Counted from the first letter of the stretch, positions 1 to 13,840 are shown. The stretch: DNA of 64,000 nucleotides from Megalopta genalis (GCF_051020955.1 NC_135014.1:1-64000); one strand, 5' to 3'. Numbers and translations: made by a program. Notes: generated by a model not told the origin, from the sequence alone.

Positions 1-3000
1 CGCATGAATTTGAAGCTAAATCATCTATACCGCAATTATTTGAAGCTACATCATTAGTTTCGCATAAATATGAAGCTAAATCACGTGCTTCGCACGAATT
101 TGAACCTAAACCATGTGTTTGCCATGAATTTGAACCTTAATCATGTTTCTCGCACGAATTTGAAGCGAAATCATATGTTTCGCATGGATTTGAAGCTAAC
201 TCGTTTGTTTCCCATGCAGTTGATTCGAAATCATGTATATCACAAGTATTTGAAGCTACATCATTTGTATCGAATGAATTTGTAGCTAAATGAAATGCTT
301 CGCATGAATTTGAAGCTAAATTTTGTGATTCGAATGGATTTGAAGCTAACTCGTTTGTTTCGCATGCAGTAGAATCTAAATCATGTATATCACAAGTATT
401 TGAAGCTAACCCATTTGTTTCGCTTGAATCTGAAGCTAAAGCATGTTTTTTGCACGAATTTGAAGCTAAATCATGAGTTTCGCATGGAATTATAGCTAAC
501 TCGTTTGTTTCACCTGCATTTAAAGCTATACCATTTTATCGCAAGTATTTGAAGCTAAATCATTTTATTCGCATGGATTTGAGGCTAATCCTTCTACACC
601 GCATCTATTTGAAGCGAAATCATGTGTTTCGCATGCAATTGAATCTAATTCATGAATACCACAAATATTTGAAGCTAAACCGTGTGTTTCGCATGAATTT
701 GAAGCTAAATTATATGATTCGTATGGATTTGAAGCTAACTCGTTTGTTTCGCATGCATTTGAAGCTAAATCATCTATACCGCAATTGTTTGATGCTACAT
801 CATTAGTTTCGCATGAATTTGAAGCTAACTCACGTACTTCGCACGAATTTGAAGCTAAATCATGTGTTGGGCATGAATTTGAACCTATATCATGTGTCTC
901 GCATGCATTTGAAGCTTAATCATGTGTTTCGCATGCAGTTGGTTCTAAATCATGTATATCACAAGTATTTGAAGCTAAACCATTTTTTTCGCACGAATCT
1001 GAAGCTAAACCATTTGTTTCGCATGTATTTGAAGCTAATCCAAGTGTTTGCCATGAATTTGAATCTAAATCATGTGTCTCGCATGCATTTGAAGCTACAT
1101 CATGTGTTTCGCTTGGATTTGTAGCTAAGTCGTTTGTTTCGCAAGCAGTTGATTCTAAATCATGTATATCACAAGTATTTGAAGCTAAACCATTTGTTGC
1201 TCATGAAGGTGAAGCTAAACCATGTGTTTCGCATGAATTTGAAGCTAAACCAAGTTTTTGCCATGAATTTGAACCTAAATCATGTGTCTCGCATGAATTT
1301 GAAGCTAAATCATATGTTTCGCATGGATTTGAAGCTAACTCGTTTGTTTCGCCTGCATTTGAAGCTATATCACTTATATCGCAAGTATTTGAAGCTAAAC
1401 CATTTGTTTCGCATGAATTTGAAGCTAAACCGTGTGTTTCGCATGAATTTGAAGCTGAAATTATATGATTCGCATGGATTTGAAGCTAACTCGTTTGTTT
1501 CGCATGCATTTGAAGCTAAATCATCTATACCGCAATTGTTTGATGCTACATCATTAGTTTCGCATGAATTTGAAGCTAACTCACGTACTTCGCACGAATT
1601 TGAAGCTAAATCATGTGTTGGGCATGAATTTGAACCTATATCATGTGTCTCGCATGCATTTGAAGCTTAATCATGTGTTTCGCATGGACTTGAAGCTAAC
1701 TCGTTTTGTTTCGCATGCAGTTGGTTCTAAATCATGTATATCACAAGTATTTGAAGCTAAACCATTTTTTTCGCACGAATCTGAAGCTAAACCATGTGTT
1801 TCGCATGAATTTGAAGCTAATCCAAGTGTTTGCCATGAATTTGAATCTAAATCATGTGTCTCGCATGTATTTGAAGCTACATCATGTGTTTCGCTTGGAT
1901 TTGTAGCTAAGTCGTTTGTTCCGCATGCCGTTGATTCTAAATCATGTATATCACAAGTATTTGAAGCTAAACCATTTTTTTCGCATGAATCTGAAGCTAA
2001 ACCATGTTTTTCGCATGAATTTGAAGCTAAATCATGTGGTTCGCATGGATTTGAAGCTAACTCGTTTGTTTCGCCTGCATTTGAAACTATATCACTTATA
2101 TCGCAAGTATTTGAAGCTACATCATTTGTTTCGCATGAACTTGAAGCTAAATTATGTGCTTCGCATGAATTTGAAGCTAAATTATGTGATTCGAATGGAT
2201 TTGAAGCTAACTCGTTTGTTTCGCATGCAGATGAATCTAAATCATGTATCTCACAAGTATTTGAAGCTACATCATTTGTATCGCATGAATCTGAAGCTAA
2301 ACCATGTTGTTCTCATGAATTTGAAGCTAAACCATGTGTTTGCCATGAATTTGAACCTTAATCATGTTTCTCGCACGAATTTGAAGAGAAATCATATCTT
2401 TCGCATGGATTTAAAGCTGACTCGTTTGTTTCGCATGCAGTTGAATCTAAATCATGTATGTCACATGTATTTGAAGCTACATCATTTGTATCGCATGAAT
2501 TTGAAGCTAAATGAAATGCTTCGCATGAATTTGATGCTAAATTATGTGATTCGCATGGATTTGAAGCTAACTCGTTTGTTTCGCCTGCATTTGAAGCTAT
2601 ATCACTTATATCGCAAGTATTTGAAGCTAAACCATTTGTTTCGCATGAATTTGAAGCTAAACTATGTGTCTCGCATGAATTTGAATCTAAATCATGTGAT
2701 TCGCATGGATTTGAAGCTAACTCGTTTGTTTCGCAAGTATTTGAAGCTAAATCATTTTATTCGCATGGATTTGAAGCTAAACCATGTGTTTGCCATGTAT
2801 TTGAACCTTAATGATGTTTCTCGCACGAATTTGATGCGAAATCATATGTTTCGCATTGATTTGAAGCTAACTCGTTTGTTTCGCATGCAGTTGATTCGAA
2901 ATCATGTATATCACAAGTATTTGAAGCTACATCATTTGTATCGCATGAATTTGTAGCTAAATGAAATGCTTCGCATGAATTTGATGCTAAATTATGTGAT

Positions 3001-3060
3001 TCGCTTGGATTTGAAGCTAACTCGTTTGTTTCGCATGTAGTAGATTCTAAATCATGTATA
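1..3060 (+). repeat. Left S1 segment, mixed 150/210/240-bp HORs
   Basis: The window opens inside a heptamer block. Pentamers then alternate with longer blocks; one slot-1 to slot-1 interval of about 240 bp (481 to 720) looks like a pentamer joined to another that lost its slot 1 and one more unit. Single-base register slips occur near 540 (loss), 1457 (gain) and 1706 (gain). No unique sequence is present. Confidence 0.9.
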
Positions 3061-3750
3061 TCACAAGTATTTGGAGCGAAACCATTTGTTTCGCATGGAT
3101 TCGAAGATAAGTCTTCTACTTCGCATTGAATTGAAGCTAAATCATGTGTTTCACATATATTTGAAGCTAACTCGTTTGTTTCGCCTGCAATTGAATCTAA
3201 ATCACGTATATCACAAGTATTTGATGCTAAACCATTTGTTTCGCATGGATTCGAAGAAAAGCCTCTACATCGCATTGATTTGAAGATAAATCAAGTCTTT
3301 CGCTTGGATTTGCAACTAACACGTTTGTTTCGCCTTCAGTTGATGCTAAGTCATGTAAATCATAAGTATTTGAAGCTGAACCATTTGTTTCGCATGAATA
3401 TTAAGCTAAACCATGTGTTTCGCATGAGTTTGAAGCTAAATCATTTGTTTCACATGCATTTGAAGCTAACTCGATTGTTTCGCCTGCATTTGAAGATAAA
3501 TGTTGCATATCACAAGTATTTGAAGCTAAACGATTTGTTTCGCATGGATTAGAAGATAAGCCTTCTACTTCGCATTGATTTGAAGCTAAATCATGTGTTT
3601 CGCATGGATTTGAAGCTAACTCGTTTGTTTCGCCTGCATTTGAAGCTTTAGCACTTACGTCGTAAGTATTTGAAGCTAAGTCATTTGTTTCGCATGGATT
3701 TTAAGCTCAGCCATCTATATCGCATTGATTTCAAGCTAAATGATGAGATT
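3061..3750 (+). repeat. S2-like island inside S1
   Basis: Units with CTTCTACTTCGCATTG and GATTCGAAGATAAG appear here, as in the diverged S2 blocks at 12.4-17.0 and 19.9-24.4 kb. Divergence between neighbouring monomers is higher than in the flanks. It marks an old or transferred piece of the second subfamily. Confidence 0.8.
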
Positions 3751-4441
3751 CGCATGGATTTGAAGCTAAATCGTTTGTTTCGCATGCAGATGAATCTAAA
3801 TCATTTATATCACAAGAATTTAAAGCTAAACCATTTGTTTCGCATGAATTTGAAGCTAAATCATGTGATTCGCATGGATTAGAAGCTAACTCGTTTGTTT
3901 CGCATGCATTTGAAGCTAAATCATCTATACCGCTATTATTTGAAGCTACATCATTAGTTTCGCATGAATTTGAAGCTAAATCACGTGCTTCGCACGAATT
4001 TGAAGCTAAACCATGTGTTTTGCCATGAATTTGAACCTAAATCATGTTTCTAGCATGAATTTGAAGCAAAATTATGTTATTCGCATGGATTTTAAGCTAA
4101 CTCGTTTGTTTCGCATGCAGTTGAATCTAAATCATGTATCTCACAAGTATTTGAAGCTACATCATTTGTATCGCACGAATTTGAAGCTAAATCACGTGCT
4201 TTGCATGAATGTGTAGCTAAATTATGAGATTCGCATGGATTTTAAGCTAACTCGTTTGTTTCGCATGCAGTTGAATCTAAATCATGTATCTCACAAGTAT
4301 TTGAAGCTACATCATTTGTATCGCACGAATTGGAAGCTAAATCACGTGCTTTGCATGAATGTGTAGCTAAATTATGAGATTCGCATGGATTTGAAGCTAA
4401 CTCGTTTGTTTTGCATGCAGATGAAGCTAAATCACGTATGT

Positions 4442-4482
4442 CACAAGTATTGGAACCTACATATGGAAGAAATCATATGTTT
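4442..4482 (+). repeat. Fused-junction site 1 (41-bp hybrid replacing 150 bp)
   Basis: The interval from CACAAGTATTGG to the next CGCATGGA is 41 bp and contains ACATATGGAAGAAATC, which fits no normal monomer. In the related intact block at 7803-7952 the same interval is 150 bp. A deletion of about 109 bp, with small changes at the joint, explains it and shifts the 30-bp register by 11. Confidence 0.85.
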
Positions 4483-5962
4483 CGCATGGATTTGAAGCTA
4501 ACTCGTTTGTTTCGCATACAGTTGATTCTAATACATGTATATCACAAATATTTAAAGCTACATCATTTGTATCTCCTGAATTTGAAGCTAAATTATGTGC
4601 TTCGCATGAATTTGAAGCTAACTCGTTTCTTTCGCATGCAGTTGATTCTAAATCATGGATATCACAAGTATTTTAAGCTAAACCATTTTTTTCGCATGAA
4701 TCTGAAGCTAAACCATGTTTTTCGCATGAATTTGAAGCTAAATCATGTGATTCGCATGGATTAGAAGCTAACTCGTTTGTTTCGCATGCATTTGAAGCTA
4801 AATCAGCTATACCGCAATTATTTGAAGCTACATCATTAGTTTCGCATGAATTTGAAGCTAAATCACGTGCTTCGCACGAATTTAAAGCTAAACCATGTGA
4901 TCGCATGAATTTGAAGCTAACTCGTTTCTTTCGCAAGCAGTTGATTCTAAATCATGTATATCACAGGTATTTGAAGCTAAACCATTTTTTCGCATGAATC
5001 TGAAGCTAAACCATGTTTTTCGCATTAATTTAAAGCAAAATTATGTGATTCGCATGGATTTGAAGCTAACTCGTTTGTTTCGCATGCAGTTCATTCGAAA
5101 TCATGTATATCACAAGTATTTGAAGCTACATCATTTGTATCGCATGAATTTGTAGCTAAATGAAATGCTTCGCATGAATTTGATGCTAAATTATGTGATT
5201 CGCTTGGATTTGAAGCTAACTCGTTTGTTTCGCATGTAGTAGATTCTAAATCATGTATATCACAAGTATTTGAAGCTAAACCATTTTTTTCGCATGAATC
5301 TGAAGCTAAACCATGTTTTTCGCATGAATTTGAAGCTAAATCATGCGTTTCGCATGGATTTGTAGCTAACTCGTTTGTTTCGCATGCATTTGAAGCTATA
5401 TCATTTATATATCAAGTAATTGAAGCTAAACCATTTGTTTCGCATGAATTTGAAGCTAAACTATGTGTCTCGCATGAATTTGAATCTAAATCATGTGATT
5501 CGCATGGATTTGAAGCTAACTCGTTTGTTTTGCAAGTATTTGAAGCTAAATCATTTTATTCGCATGGATTTGAAGCTAAACTATGTGTCTCGCATGAATT
5601 TGAATCTAAATCATGTGATTCGCATGGATTTGAAGCTAACTCGTTTGTTTTGCAAGTATTTGAAGCTAAATCACGTGCTTCGCACGAATTTGAAGCTAAA
5701 CCATGTGTTTGCCATGAATTTGAACCTTAATGATGTTTCTCGCACGAATTTGAAGCGAAATCATATGTTTCACATGAATTTGAAGCTAACTCGTTTGTTT
5801 CGCATGCAGTTCATTCGAAATCATGTATATCACAAGTATTTGAAGCTACATCATTTGTATCGCATGAATTTGTAGCTAAATGAAATGCTTCGCATGAATT
5901 TGATGCTAAATTATGTGATTCGCTTGGATTTGAAGCTAACTCGTTTGTTTTTGCATGCAGAT

Positions 5963-6692
5963 GAAGCTAAATCATCTATACCGCTATTATTTGAAGCTAC
6001 ATCATTAGTTTCGCATGAATTTGAAGCTAAATCACGTGCTTCGCACGAATTTGAAGCTAAACCATGTGTTTGCCATGAATTTGAACCTAAATCATGTTTC
6101 TAGCATGAATTTGAAGCAAAATTATGTTATTCGCATGGATTTTAAGCTAACTCGTTTGTTTCGCATGCAGTTGAATCTAAATCATGTATCTCACAAGTAT
6201 TTGAAGCTACATCATTTGTATCGCACGAATTTGAAGCTAAATCACGTCCTTTGCATGAATGTGTAGCTAAATTATGAGATTCGCATGGATTTGAAGCTAA
6301 CTCGTTTGTTTTGCATGCAGATGAAGCTAAATCACGTATGTCACAAGTATTGGAACCTACATATGGAAGAAATCATATGTTTCGCATGGATTTGAAGCTA
6401 ACTCGTTTGTTTCGCATACAGTTCATTCTAATACATGTATATCACAAATATTTAAAGCTACATCATTTGTATCTCCTGAATTTGAAGCTAAATTATGTGC
6501 TTCGCATGAATTTGAAGCTACTCGTTTCTTTCGCATGCAGTTGATTCTAAATCATGGATATCACAAGTATTTTAAGCTAAACCATTTTTTTCGCATGAAT
6601 CTGAAGCTAAACCATGTTTTTCGCATGAATTTGAAGCTAAATCATGTGATTCGCATGGATTAGAAGCTAACTCGTTTGTTTCGCATGCATTT
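5963..6692 (+). repeat. 730-bp tandem duplication, copy A
   Basis: Matches 6693-7423 at an offset of 730 bp, changing to 731 after a 1-bp loss near 6518 (GAAGCTACTCG against GAAGCTAACTCG). Both copies include the fused junction. Because 730 is not a multiple of 30, the offset itself reflects the register shift at the junction plus the slip. Confidence 0.88.
6342..6382 (+). repeat. Fused-junction site 2
   Basis: Same 41-bp hybrid interval and same ACATATGGAAGAAATC joint as at 4442, so it was copied by segmental duplication rather than formed again. Confidence 0.85.
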
Positions 6693-7423
6693 GAAGCTAA
6701 ATCATCTATACCGCTATTATTTGAAGCTACATCATTAGTTTCGCATGAATTTGAAGCTAAATCACGTGCTTCGCACGAATTAGAAGCTAAACCATGTGTT
6801 TGCCATGAATTTGAACCTAAATCATGTTTCTAGCATGAATTTGAAGCAAAATTATGTTATTCGCATGGATTTTAAGCTAACTCGTTTGTTTCGCATGCAG
6901 TTGAATCTAAATCATGTATCTCACAAGTATTTGAAGCTATATCATTTGTATCGCACGAATTTGAAGCTAAATCACGTGCTTTGCATGAATGTGTAGCTAA
7001 ATTATGAGATTCGCATGGATTTGAAGCTAACTCGTTTGTTTTGCATGCAGATGAAGCTAAATCACGTATGTCACAAGTATTGGAACCTACATATGGAAGA
7101 AATCATATGTTTCGCATGGATATGAAGCTAACTCGTTTGTTTCGCATACAGTTCATTCTAATACATGTATATCACAAATATTTAAAGCTACATCATTTGT
7201 ATCTCCTGAATTTGAAGCTAAATTATGTGCTTCGCATGAATTTGAAGCTAACTCGTTTCTTTCGCATGCAGTTGATTCTAAATCATGGATATCACAAGTA
7301 TTTTAAGCTAAACCATTTTTTTCGCATGAATCTGAAGCTAAACCATGTTTTTCGCATGAATTTGAAGCTAAATCATGTGATTCGCATGGATTAGAAGCTA
7401 ACTCGTTTGTTTCGCATGCATTT
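6693..7423 (+). repeat. 730-bp tandem duplication, copy B
   Basis: Second copy of 5963-6692, with the unslipped GAAGCTAACTCG at the site where copy A lost a base. The pair diverges at the right edge, where copy B continues with CCGCAATTATT and copy A with CCGCTATTATT. Confidence 0.88.
7072..7112 (+). repeat. Fused-junction site 3
   Basis: Third copy of the 41-bp hybrid, 730 bp after site 2, as expected from the 730-bp tandem duplication. Confidence 0.85.
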
Positions 7424-7802
7424 GAAGCTAAATCATCTATACCGCAATTATTTGAAGCTACATCATTAGTTTCGCATGAATTTGAAGCTAAATCACGTGC
7501 TTCGCACGAATTTGAAGCTAAACCATGTGTTTGCCATGAATTTGAACCTTAATCATGTTTCTCGCACGAATTTGAAGCGAAATCACATCTTTCGCATGGA
7601 TTTAAAGCTGACTCGTTTGTTTCGCATGCAGTTGAATCTAAATCATGTATCTCACAAGTATTTGAAGCTACATCATTTGTATCGCACGAATTTGAAGCTA
7701 AATCACGTGCTTTGCATGAATGTGTAGCTAAATTATGAGATTCGCATGGATTTGAAGCTAACTCGTTTGTTTTGCATGCAGATGAAGCTAAATCACGTAT
7801 AT

Positions 7803-7952
7803 CACAAGTATTGGAAGCTACATCATTAGTTTCGCATGAATTTGAAGCTGAATCACGTGCTTCGCACGAATTTGAAACTAAACCATGTGTTTGCCATGAA
7901 TTAGAACCTAAATCATGTTTCTCGCACGAATTTGAAGCGAAATCATATGTTT
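7803..7952 (+). repeat. Intact 150-bp relative of the fused-junction blocks
   Basis: Begins with the same CACAAGTATTGGAAGC unit, itself rare because of TTGG in place of TTTG, and runs through all five monomers to CGCATGGC. It therefore looks like the undeleted form from which the five 41-bp hybrids derive. Confidence 0.75.
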
Positions 7953-10861
7953 CGCATGGCTTTGAAGCTAACTCGTTTATTTCGCATGCAGTTGAATCTA
8001 AATCATGTATATCACAAGTATTTGAAGCTACATCATTTGCATCGCATGAATTTGAAGCTAAATTATGTGATTCGCAAGGATTTGAAGCTAACCTGTTTGT
8101 TTCGCATGCAGATGAATCTAAATCATTTATATCGAAAGAATTTAAAGCTAAACCATTTGTTTCGCATGAATTTGAAGCTAATCCATGTGTTTCGCATGAA
8201 TTTGAAGCTAAGCCATGTGTTTGCCATGAATTTGAACCTAAATCATGTTTCTCGGATGAATTTGAAGCTAAATTATGTGATTCGCATGGAATTGGAACTA
8301 ACTCGTTTGTTTCGCATGCAGTTGAATCTAAATCATGTATGTCACAAGTATTTGAAGCTACATCATTTGTATCGCATGAATTTGAAGCTAAATCAAATGC
8401 TTCGCATGAATTTGATGCTAAATTATGTGATTCGCATGGATTTGAAGCTAACTCGTTTGTTTCGCATGCAGTAGAATCTAAATCATGTATATCACAAGTA
8501 TTTGAAGCTAAACCATTTTTTTCACATGAATCTGAAGCTAAACCATGTTTTTCGCATGAATTTGAAGCTAAATCTTGCGTTTCGCATGGATTTGAAGCTA
8601 ACTCGTTTGTTTCGCATGCATTTGAAGCTAAATCATCTATACCGCTATTATTTGAAGCTACATCATTTTATTCGCATGGATTTGAGGCTAATCCATCTAC
8701 ATCGCATCTATTTGAAGCGAAATCATGTGTTTCGCATGCAGTTGAATCTAATTCATGAACACCACAAATATTTGAAGCTAAACCGTGTGTTTCGCATGAA
8801 TTTGAAGCTAAGTTATGTGTTTCGCATGAATTTGAAGCTAAATTATATGATTCGCATGGATTTGAAGCTAACTCGTTTGTTTCGCATGCATTTGAAGCTA
8901 AATCATCTATACCGCAATTATTTGAAGCTACATCATTAGTTTCGCATGAATTGGAAGCTAAATCACGTGCTTCGCACGAATTTGAAGCTAAACCATGTGA
9001 TCGCATGAATTTGAAGCTAACTCGTTTCTTTCGCAAGCAGTTGATTCTAAATCATGTATATCACAAGTATTTGAAGCTAAACCATTTTTTTCGCATGAAT
9101 CTGAAGCTAAACCATGTTTTTCGCATTAATTTGAAGCAAAATTATGTGATTCGCATGGATTTGAAGCTAACTCGTTTGTTTCGCATGCAGTTGAATCTAA
9201 ATCATGTATATCACAAGTATTTGAAGCTACATCATTTGTTTCGCATGAATTTGAAGCTAAACCATGTGTTTGCCATGAATTTGAACCTAAATCATGTTTC
9301 TCGCACGAATTTGAAGCTAAATCAAGTGTTTCGCATGGATTTGAAGCTAACTCGTTTGTTTCGCATGTAGTAGATTCTAAATCATGTATATCACAAGTAT
9401 TTGAAGCTAAACCATTTTTTTCGCATGAATCTGAAGCTAAACCATGTTTTTCGCATGAATTTGAAGCTAAATCATGCGTTTCGCATGGATTTGAAGCTAA
9501 CTCGTTTGTTTCGCATGCATTTGAAGCTATATCACTTTTATCGCAAGTATTTGAAGCTAAACCATTTGTTTCGCATGAATTTGATGCTAAACTATGTGTC
9601 TCGCATGAATTTGAATCTAAATCATGTGATTCGCATGGATTTGAAGCTTACTCGTTTGTTTTGCAAGTATTTGAAGCTAAATCATTTTATTCGCATGGAT
9701 TTGAAGCTAAACCATGTGTTTGCCATGAATTTGAACCTTAATGATGTTTCTCGCACGAATTTGAAGCGAAATCATATGTTTCACATGGATTTGAAGCTAA
9801 CTCGTTTGTTTCGCATGCAGTTCATTCGAAATCATGTATATCACAAGTATTTGAAGCTACATCATTTTTATCGCATGAATTTGTAGCTAAATGAAATGCT
9901 TCGCATGAATTTGATGCTAAATTATGTGATTCGCTTGGATTTGAAGCTAACTCGTTTGTTTCGCATGTAGTAGATTCTAAATCATGTATATCACAAGTAT
10001 TTGAAGCAAAACCATTTTTTTCGCATGAATCTGAAGCTAAACCATGTTTTTCGCATGAATTTAAAGCAAAATTATGTGATTCGCATGGATTTGAAGCTAA
10101 CTCGTTTGTTTCGCATGCAGTAGAATCTAAATCATGTATATCACAAGTATTTGAAGCTAACCCATTTGTTTCGCTTGAATCTGAAGCTAAAGCATGTTTT
10201 TTGCACGAATTTGAAGCTAAATCATGAGTTTCGCATGGAATTATAGCTTACTCGTTTGTTTCACCTGCATTTAAAGCTATATCATTTTTATCGCAAGTAT
10301 TTGAAGCTTAATCATTTTATTCGCATGGATTTGAGGCTAATCCTTCTACATCGCATCTATTTGAAGCGAAATCATGTGTTTCGCATGCAATTGAATCTAA
10401 TTCATGAACACCACAAATATTTGAAGCTAAACCGTGTGTTTCGCATGAATTTGAAGCTAACTTATGTGTTTCGCATGAATTTGAAGCTAAATTATATGAT
10501 TCGCATGGATTTGAAGCTAACTCGTTTGTTTCGCATGCATTTGAAGCTAAATCATCTATACCGCAATTGTTTGATGCTACCTCATTAGTTTCGCATGAAT
10601 TAGAAGCTAACTCACGTACTTCGCACGAATTTGAAGCTAAATCATGTGTTGGGCATGGATTTGAAGCTAACTCGTTTGTTTCGCATGTAGTTGATCCTAA
10701 ATCATGTATATCACAAGTATTTGAAGCTAAACCATTTTTTTCGCATGAATCTGATGCTAAACCATGTTATTCGCATGAATTTAAAGCAAAATTATGTGAT
10801 TCGCATGGATTTGATGCTAACTCGTTTGTTTTGCATGCAGATGAAGCTAAATCACGTATGT

Positions 10862-10902
10862 CACAAGTATTGGAACCGACATATGGAAGAAATCATATGT
10901 TT
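10862..10902 (+). repeat. Fused-junction site 4
   Basis: Same hybrid, with one substitution (GGAACCGAC instead of GGAACCTAC). The substitution is shared with site 5, as expected since both lie in the 7.45-kb duplication. Confidence 0.85.
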
Positions 10903-12431
10903 CGCATGGATTTGAAGCTAACTCGTTTGTTTCGCATACAGTTGATTCTAACACATGTATATCACAAATATTTAAAGCTACATCATTTGTATTTCCTGAA
11001 TTTGATGCTAAATCAAATGCTTCGCATGAATTTGATGCTAAATCATTTGATTCGCATGGATTTGAAGCTAACTCGTTTGTTTCGCATGCAGTTGAATCTA
11101 AATCATGTATATCACAAGTATTTGAAGCTACATCATTTGTATCGCATGAATTTGAAGCTAATCCATGTGTTTCGCATGAATTTGAAGCTAAGTTATGTCA
11201 TTCGCATGGATTTGAAGCTAATTATGAGACTGGCATGGATTTGAAGCTAACTCGTTTGGTTCGCATGCATTTGAGGCTACATCATTTGTTTCCCATGGAT
11301 TGAAGCTAAACCATGTACATCGCATTGATTTGAAGCTACATCATGTGTTTCGCTTGGATTTGTAGCTAAGTCGTTTGTTTCGCATGCAGTTGATTCTCAA
11401 ATCATGTATATCACAAGTATTTGAAGCTAAACCATTTGTTGCGCATGAAGTTGAAGCTAAACCATGTGTTTCGCATGAATTTGAAGCTAAACCAAGTGTT
11501 TGCCATCAATTTGAACCTAAATCATGTGTCACGCATGCATTTGAATCTACGTCATGTTTTTCGCTTGGATTTGAAGCTAACTCGTTTGTTTTGCATGCAG
11601 TAGAATCTAAATCATGTATATCACAAGTATTTGAAGCTAAATGATTTGATTCGCATGGATTTGAAGCTATCTCGTTTGTTTCGCATGCAGTTGAATCTAA
11701 ATCATGTATATCACAAGTATTTGAAGCTACATCAATTGTATCGCATGAATTTGAAGCTAATCCATGTGTTTCGCATGAATTTGAAGCTAAGTTACGTCAT
11801 TCGCATGGATTTGAAGCTAAATTATGTGACTGGCATGGTTTTGAAGCTAACTCGTTTGATTCGCATGCATTTGAAGCTACATCATTTGTTTCCCATGGAT
11901 TTGAAGCTAAACCATGTACATCGCATTGATTTGAAGCTACATCATGTGTTTCGCATGGATTTGAAGCTAACTCGTTTGTTTCGCCTGCATTTGAAGCTAT
12001 ATCATCTATACCGAAATTATTTGAAGCTACATCATTAGTTTCGCATGAATTTGAAGCTAAATCATGTGCCTCGCACGAATTTGAAGCTAAACCATGTGCT
12101 TGCCATGAATTTGAACCTATATCATGTGTCTCGCATGCATTTGAAGCTTAATCATGTGTTTCGCATGGATTTGACGCTAACTCGTTTGTTTCGCATGCAG
12201 TTGGTTCTAAATCATGTATATCACAAGTATTTGAAGCTAAACCATTTTTTTCGCACGAATCTGTAGCTAAACCATGTGTTTCGCATGAATTTGAAGCTAA
12301 TCCAAGTGTTTGCCATGAATTTGAATCTAAATCATGTGTCTCGCATGCATTTGAAGCTAAATCATGTGTTTCGCATGGATTTGAAGCTAACTCGTTTGGT
12401 TCGCCTGTATTTGAAGCTATATCACTTATAT

Positions 12432-12940
12432 CGCAAGTCTTTGAAACTAAATCATTCGTTTGGAATGGATTTTAATCTAAGCCTTCAACTTAGCATTGAT
12501 TTGAAGCTGAATCATGTGTTCACTTGGGTTTGAAGCTAACTCGTTTGTTTCGCATACAGTTGATTCTAAATCATGTGTATGACAAGTATTAGAAGCTGAA
12601 CCATTTGTTTCGCATGGATTTGAAGCGATGTTTTCTACTTCGCATTGATTTAAATATAAATCATGTGTTTCGCTTGGATTTGAAGCTAACTAGTTTGTTT
12701 CGCATGCAGTTGAAGCTAAATCATGTACAAAAAAAGTTTTTGTACCTAAACTATTCGTTTCGCATAGATTTGAAGCTAAACAATATGTTTCGAATGAATT
12801 TAAAGCTAAATCATGTGTTTCGCATGGATTTGAAGCTAACTCGTTTGTTTCGCATGCAGTTGAAGCTAAATCATGTTTATCACAAATATTTGAAGCTGAA
12901 CAATTTGTTTCGCATGAAAATTAAGCTAAACCATGTGTTT
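12432..12940 (+). repeat. S2 internal duplication (900-bp offset), first copy
   Basis: Matches 13332-13840 at offset 900 bp (six pentamers). Shared rare features are GCAAGTCTTTGAAACTAAA, a TTTGGAATGG unit and a run of As before GTTTTTG (12728-12740 and 13628-13640). A third, altered relative of the left edge occurs at 16362. The pair is repeated in copy 2 at +7,450 bp. Confidence 0.82.
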
Positions 12941-13331
12941 CGCATGACTTTGAAGCTTAATCATGTTTTTCGAATGGATTTGATGCTAACTCGTTTGTTA
13001 CGCCTGCATTTGAAACTGCATCATTTATATCGCAAGCTTTTGAAGCTAAATCATTTTCGTCGCATGGATTTGAAGCTATGCCTTCTACGTCGCGTTGATT
13101 TGAAGCTAAATCATGAGTTTCGCATGTATTTGATGCTAACTCGTTTGTTTCGCCTACATTTGAAGCTATTTCACTTAAAGCGCAAGAATTTGATGGTTAA
13201 CCATTTTTGTCGCATGGATTTGAAGCTGAGCCTTCTACTTCGCATTGATTTGATGCTAAATCATGTGTTTCGCATGGATTTCAAGCCAACTTGTTTGTTT
13301 CGCCTGCATTTGAAGCTATATCATTTATTTT

Positions 13332-13840
13332 CGCAAGTCTTTGAAACTAAATCATTCGTTTGGAATGGATTTTAATCTAAGCCTTCAACTTAGCATTGAT
13401 TTGAAGCCGAATCATGTGTTCACTTGGGTTTGAAGCTAACTCGTTTGTTTCGCATACAGTTGATTCTAAATCATGTCTATGACAAGTATTAGAAGCTGAA
13501 CCATTTGTTTCGCATGGATTTGAAGCGATGTTTTCTACTTCGCATTGATTTAAATATAAATCATGTGTTTCGCTTGGATTTGAAGCTAACTAGTTTGTTT
13601 CGCATGCAGTTGAAGCTAAATCATGTATAAAAAAAGTTTTTGAAGCTAAACTATTCGTTTCGCATAGATTTGAAGCTAAACAATATGTTTCGAATGAATT
13701 TAAAGCTAAATCATGTGTTTCGCATGGATTTGAAGCTAACTCGTTTGTTTCGCATGCAGTTGAAGCTAAATCATGTTTATCACAAGTATTTGAAGCTGAA
13801 CAATTTGTTTCGCATGAAAATTAAGCTAAACCATGTGTTT
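13332..13840 (+). repeat. S2 internal duplication (900-bp offset), second copy
   Basis: Second member of the pair starting at 12432. It differs at scattered bases, for example TGAAGCTAAACTATTCG where the first has TGTACCTAAACTATTCG, so this duplication is older than the 7.45-kb one that copied both. Confidence 0.82.

Larger units (their letters stand above)
3751..9541 (+). repeat. S1 segment with local duplications and fused-junction family
   Basis: Mostly pentamer and heptamer HORs. It contains three copies of a 41-bp fused junction (4442, 6342, 7072) and the intact block it came from (7803-7952). The 3.91-4.79 kb stretch is a further relative of the 5.96-7.42 kb tandem pair; it differs by one extra 150-bp pentamer (offset 2050 bp before about 4230, 1900 bp after). 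Register slips occur near 4017, 4911 and 9000. No gene or other element is visible. Confidence 0.88.

Noticed and set aside
12640..12670. TATA-like promoter (AAATATAAATC)
   Set aside because: It is a point variant of the monomer, repeated with the HOR at 13.55, 14.93 and 15.38 kb, with no gene downstream.
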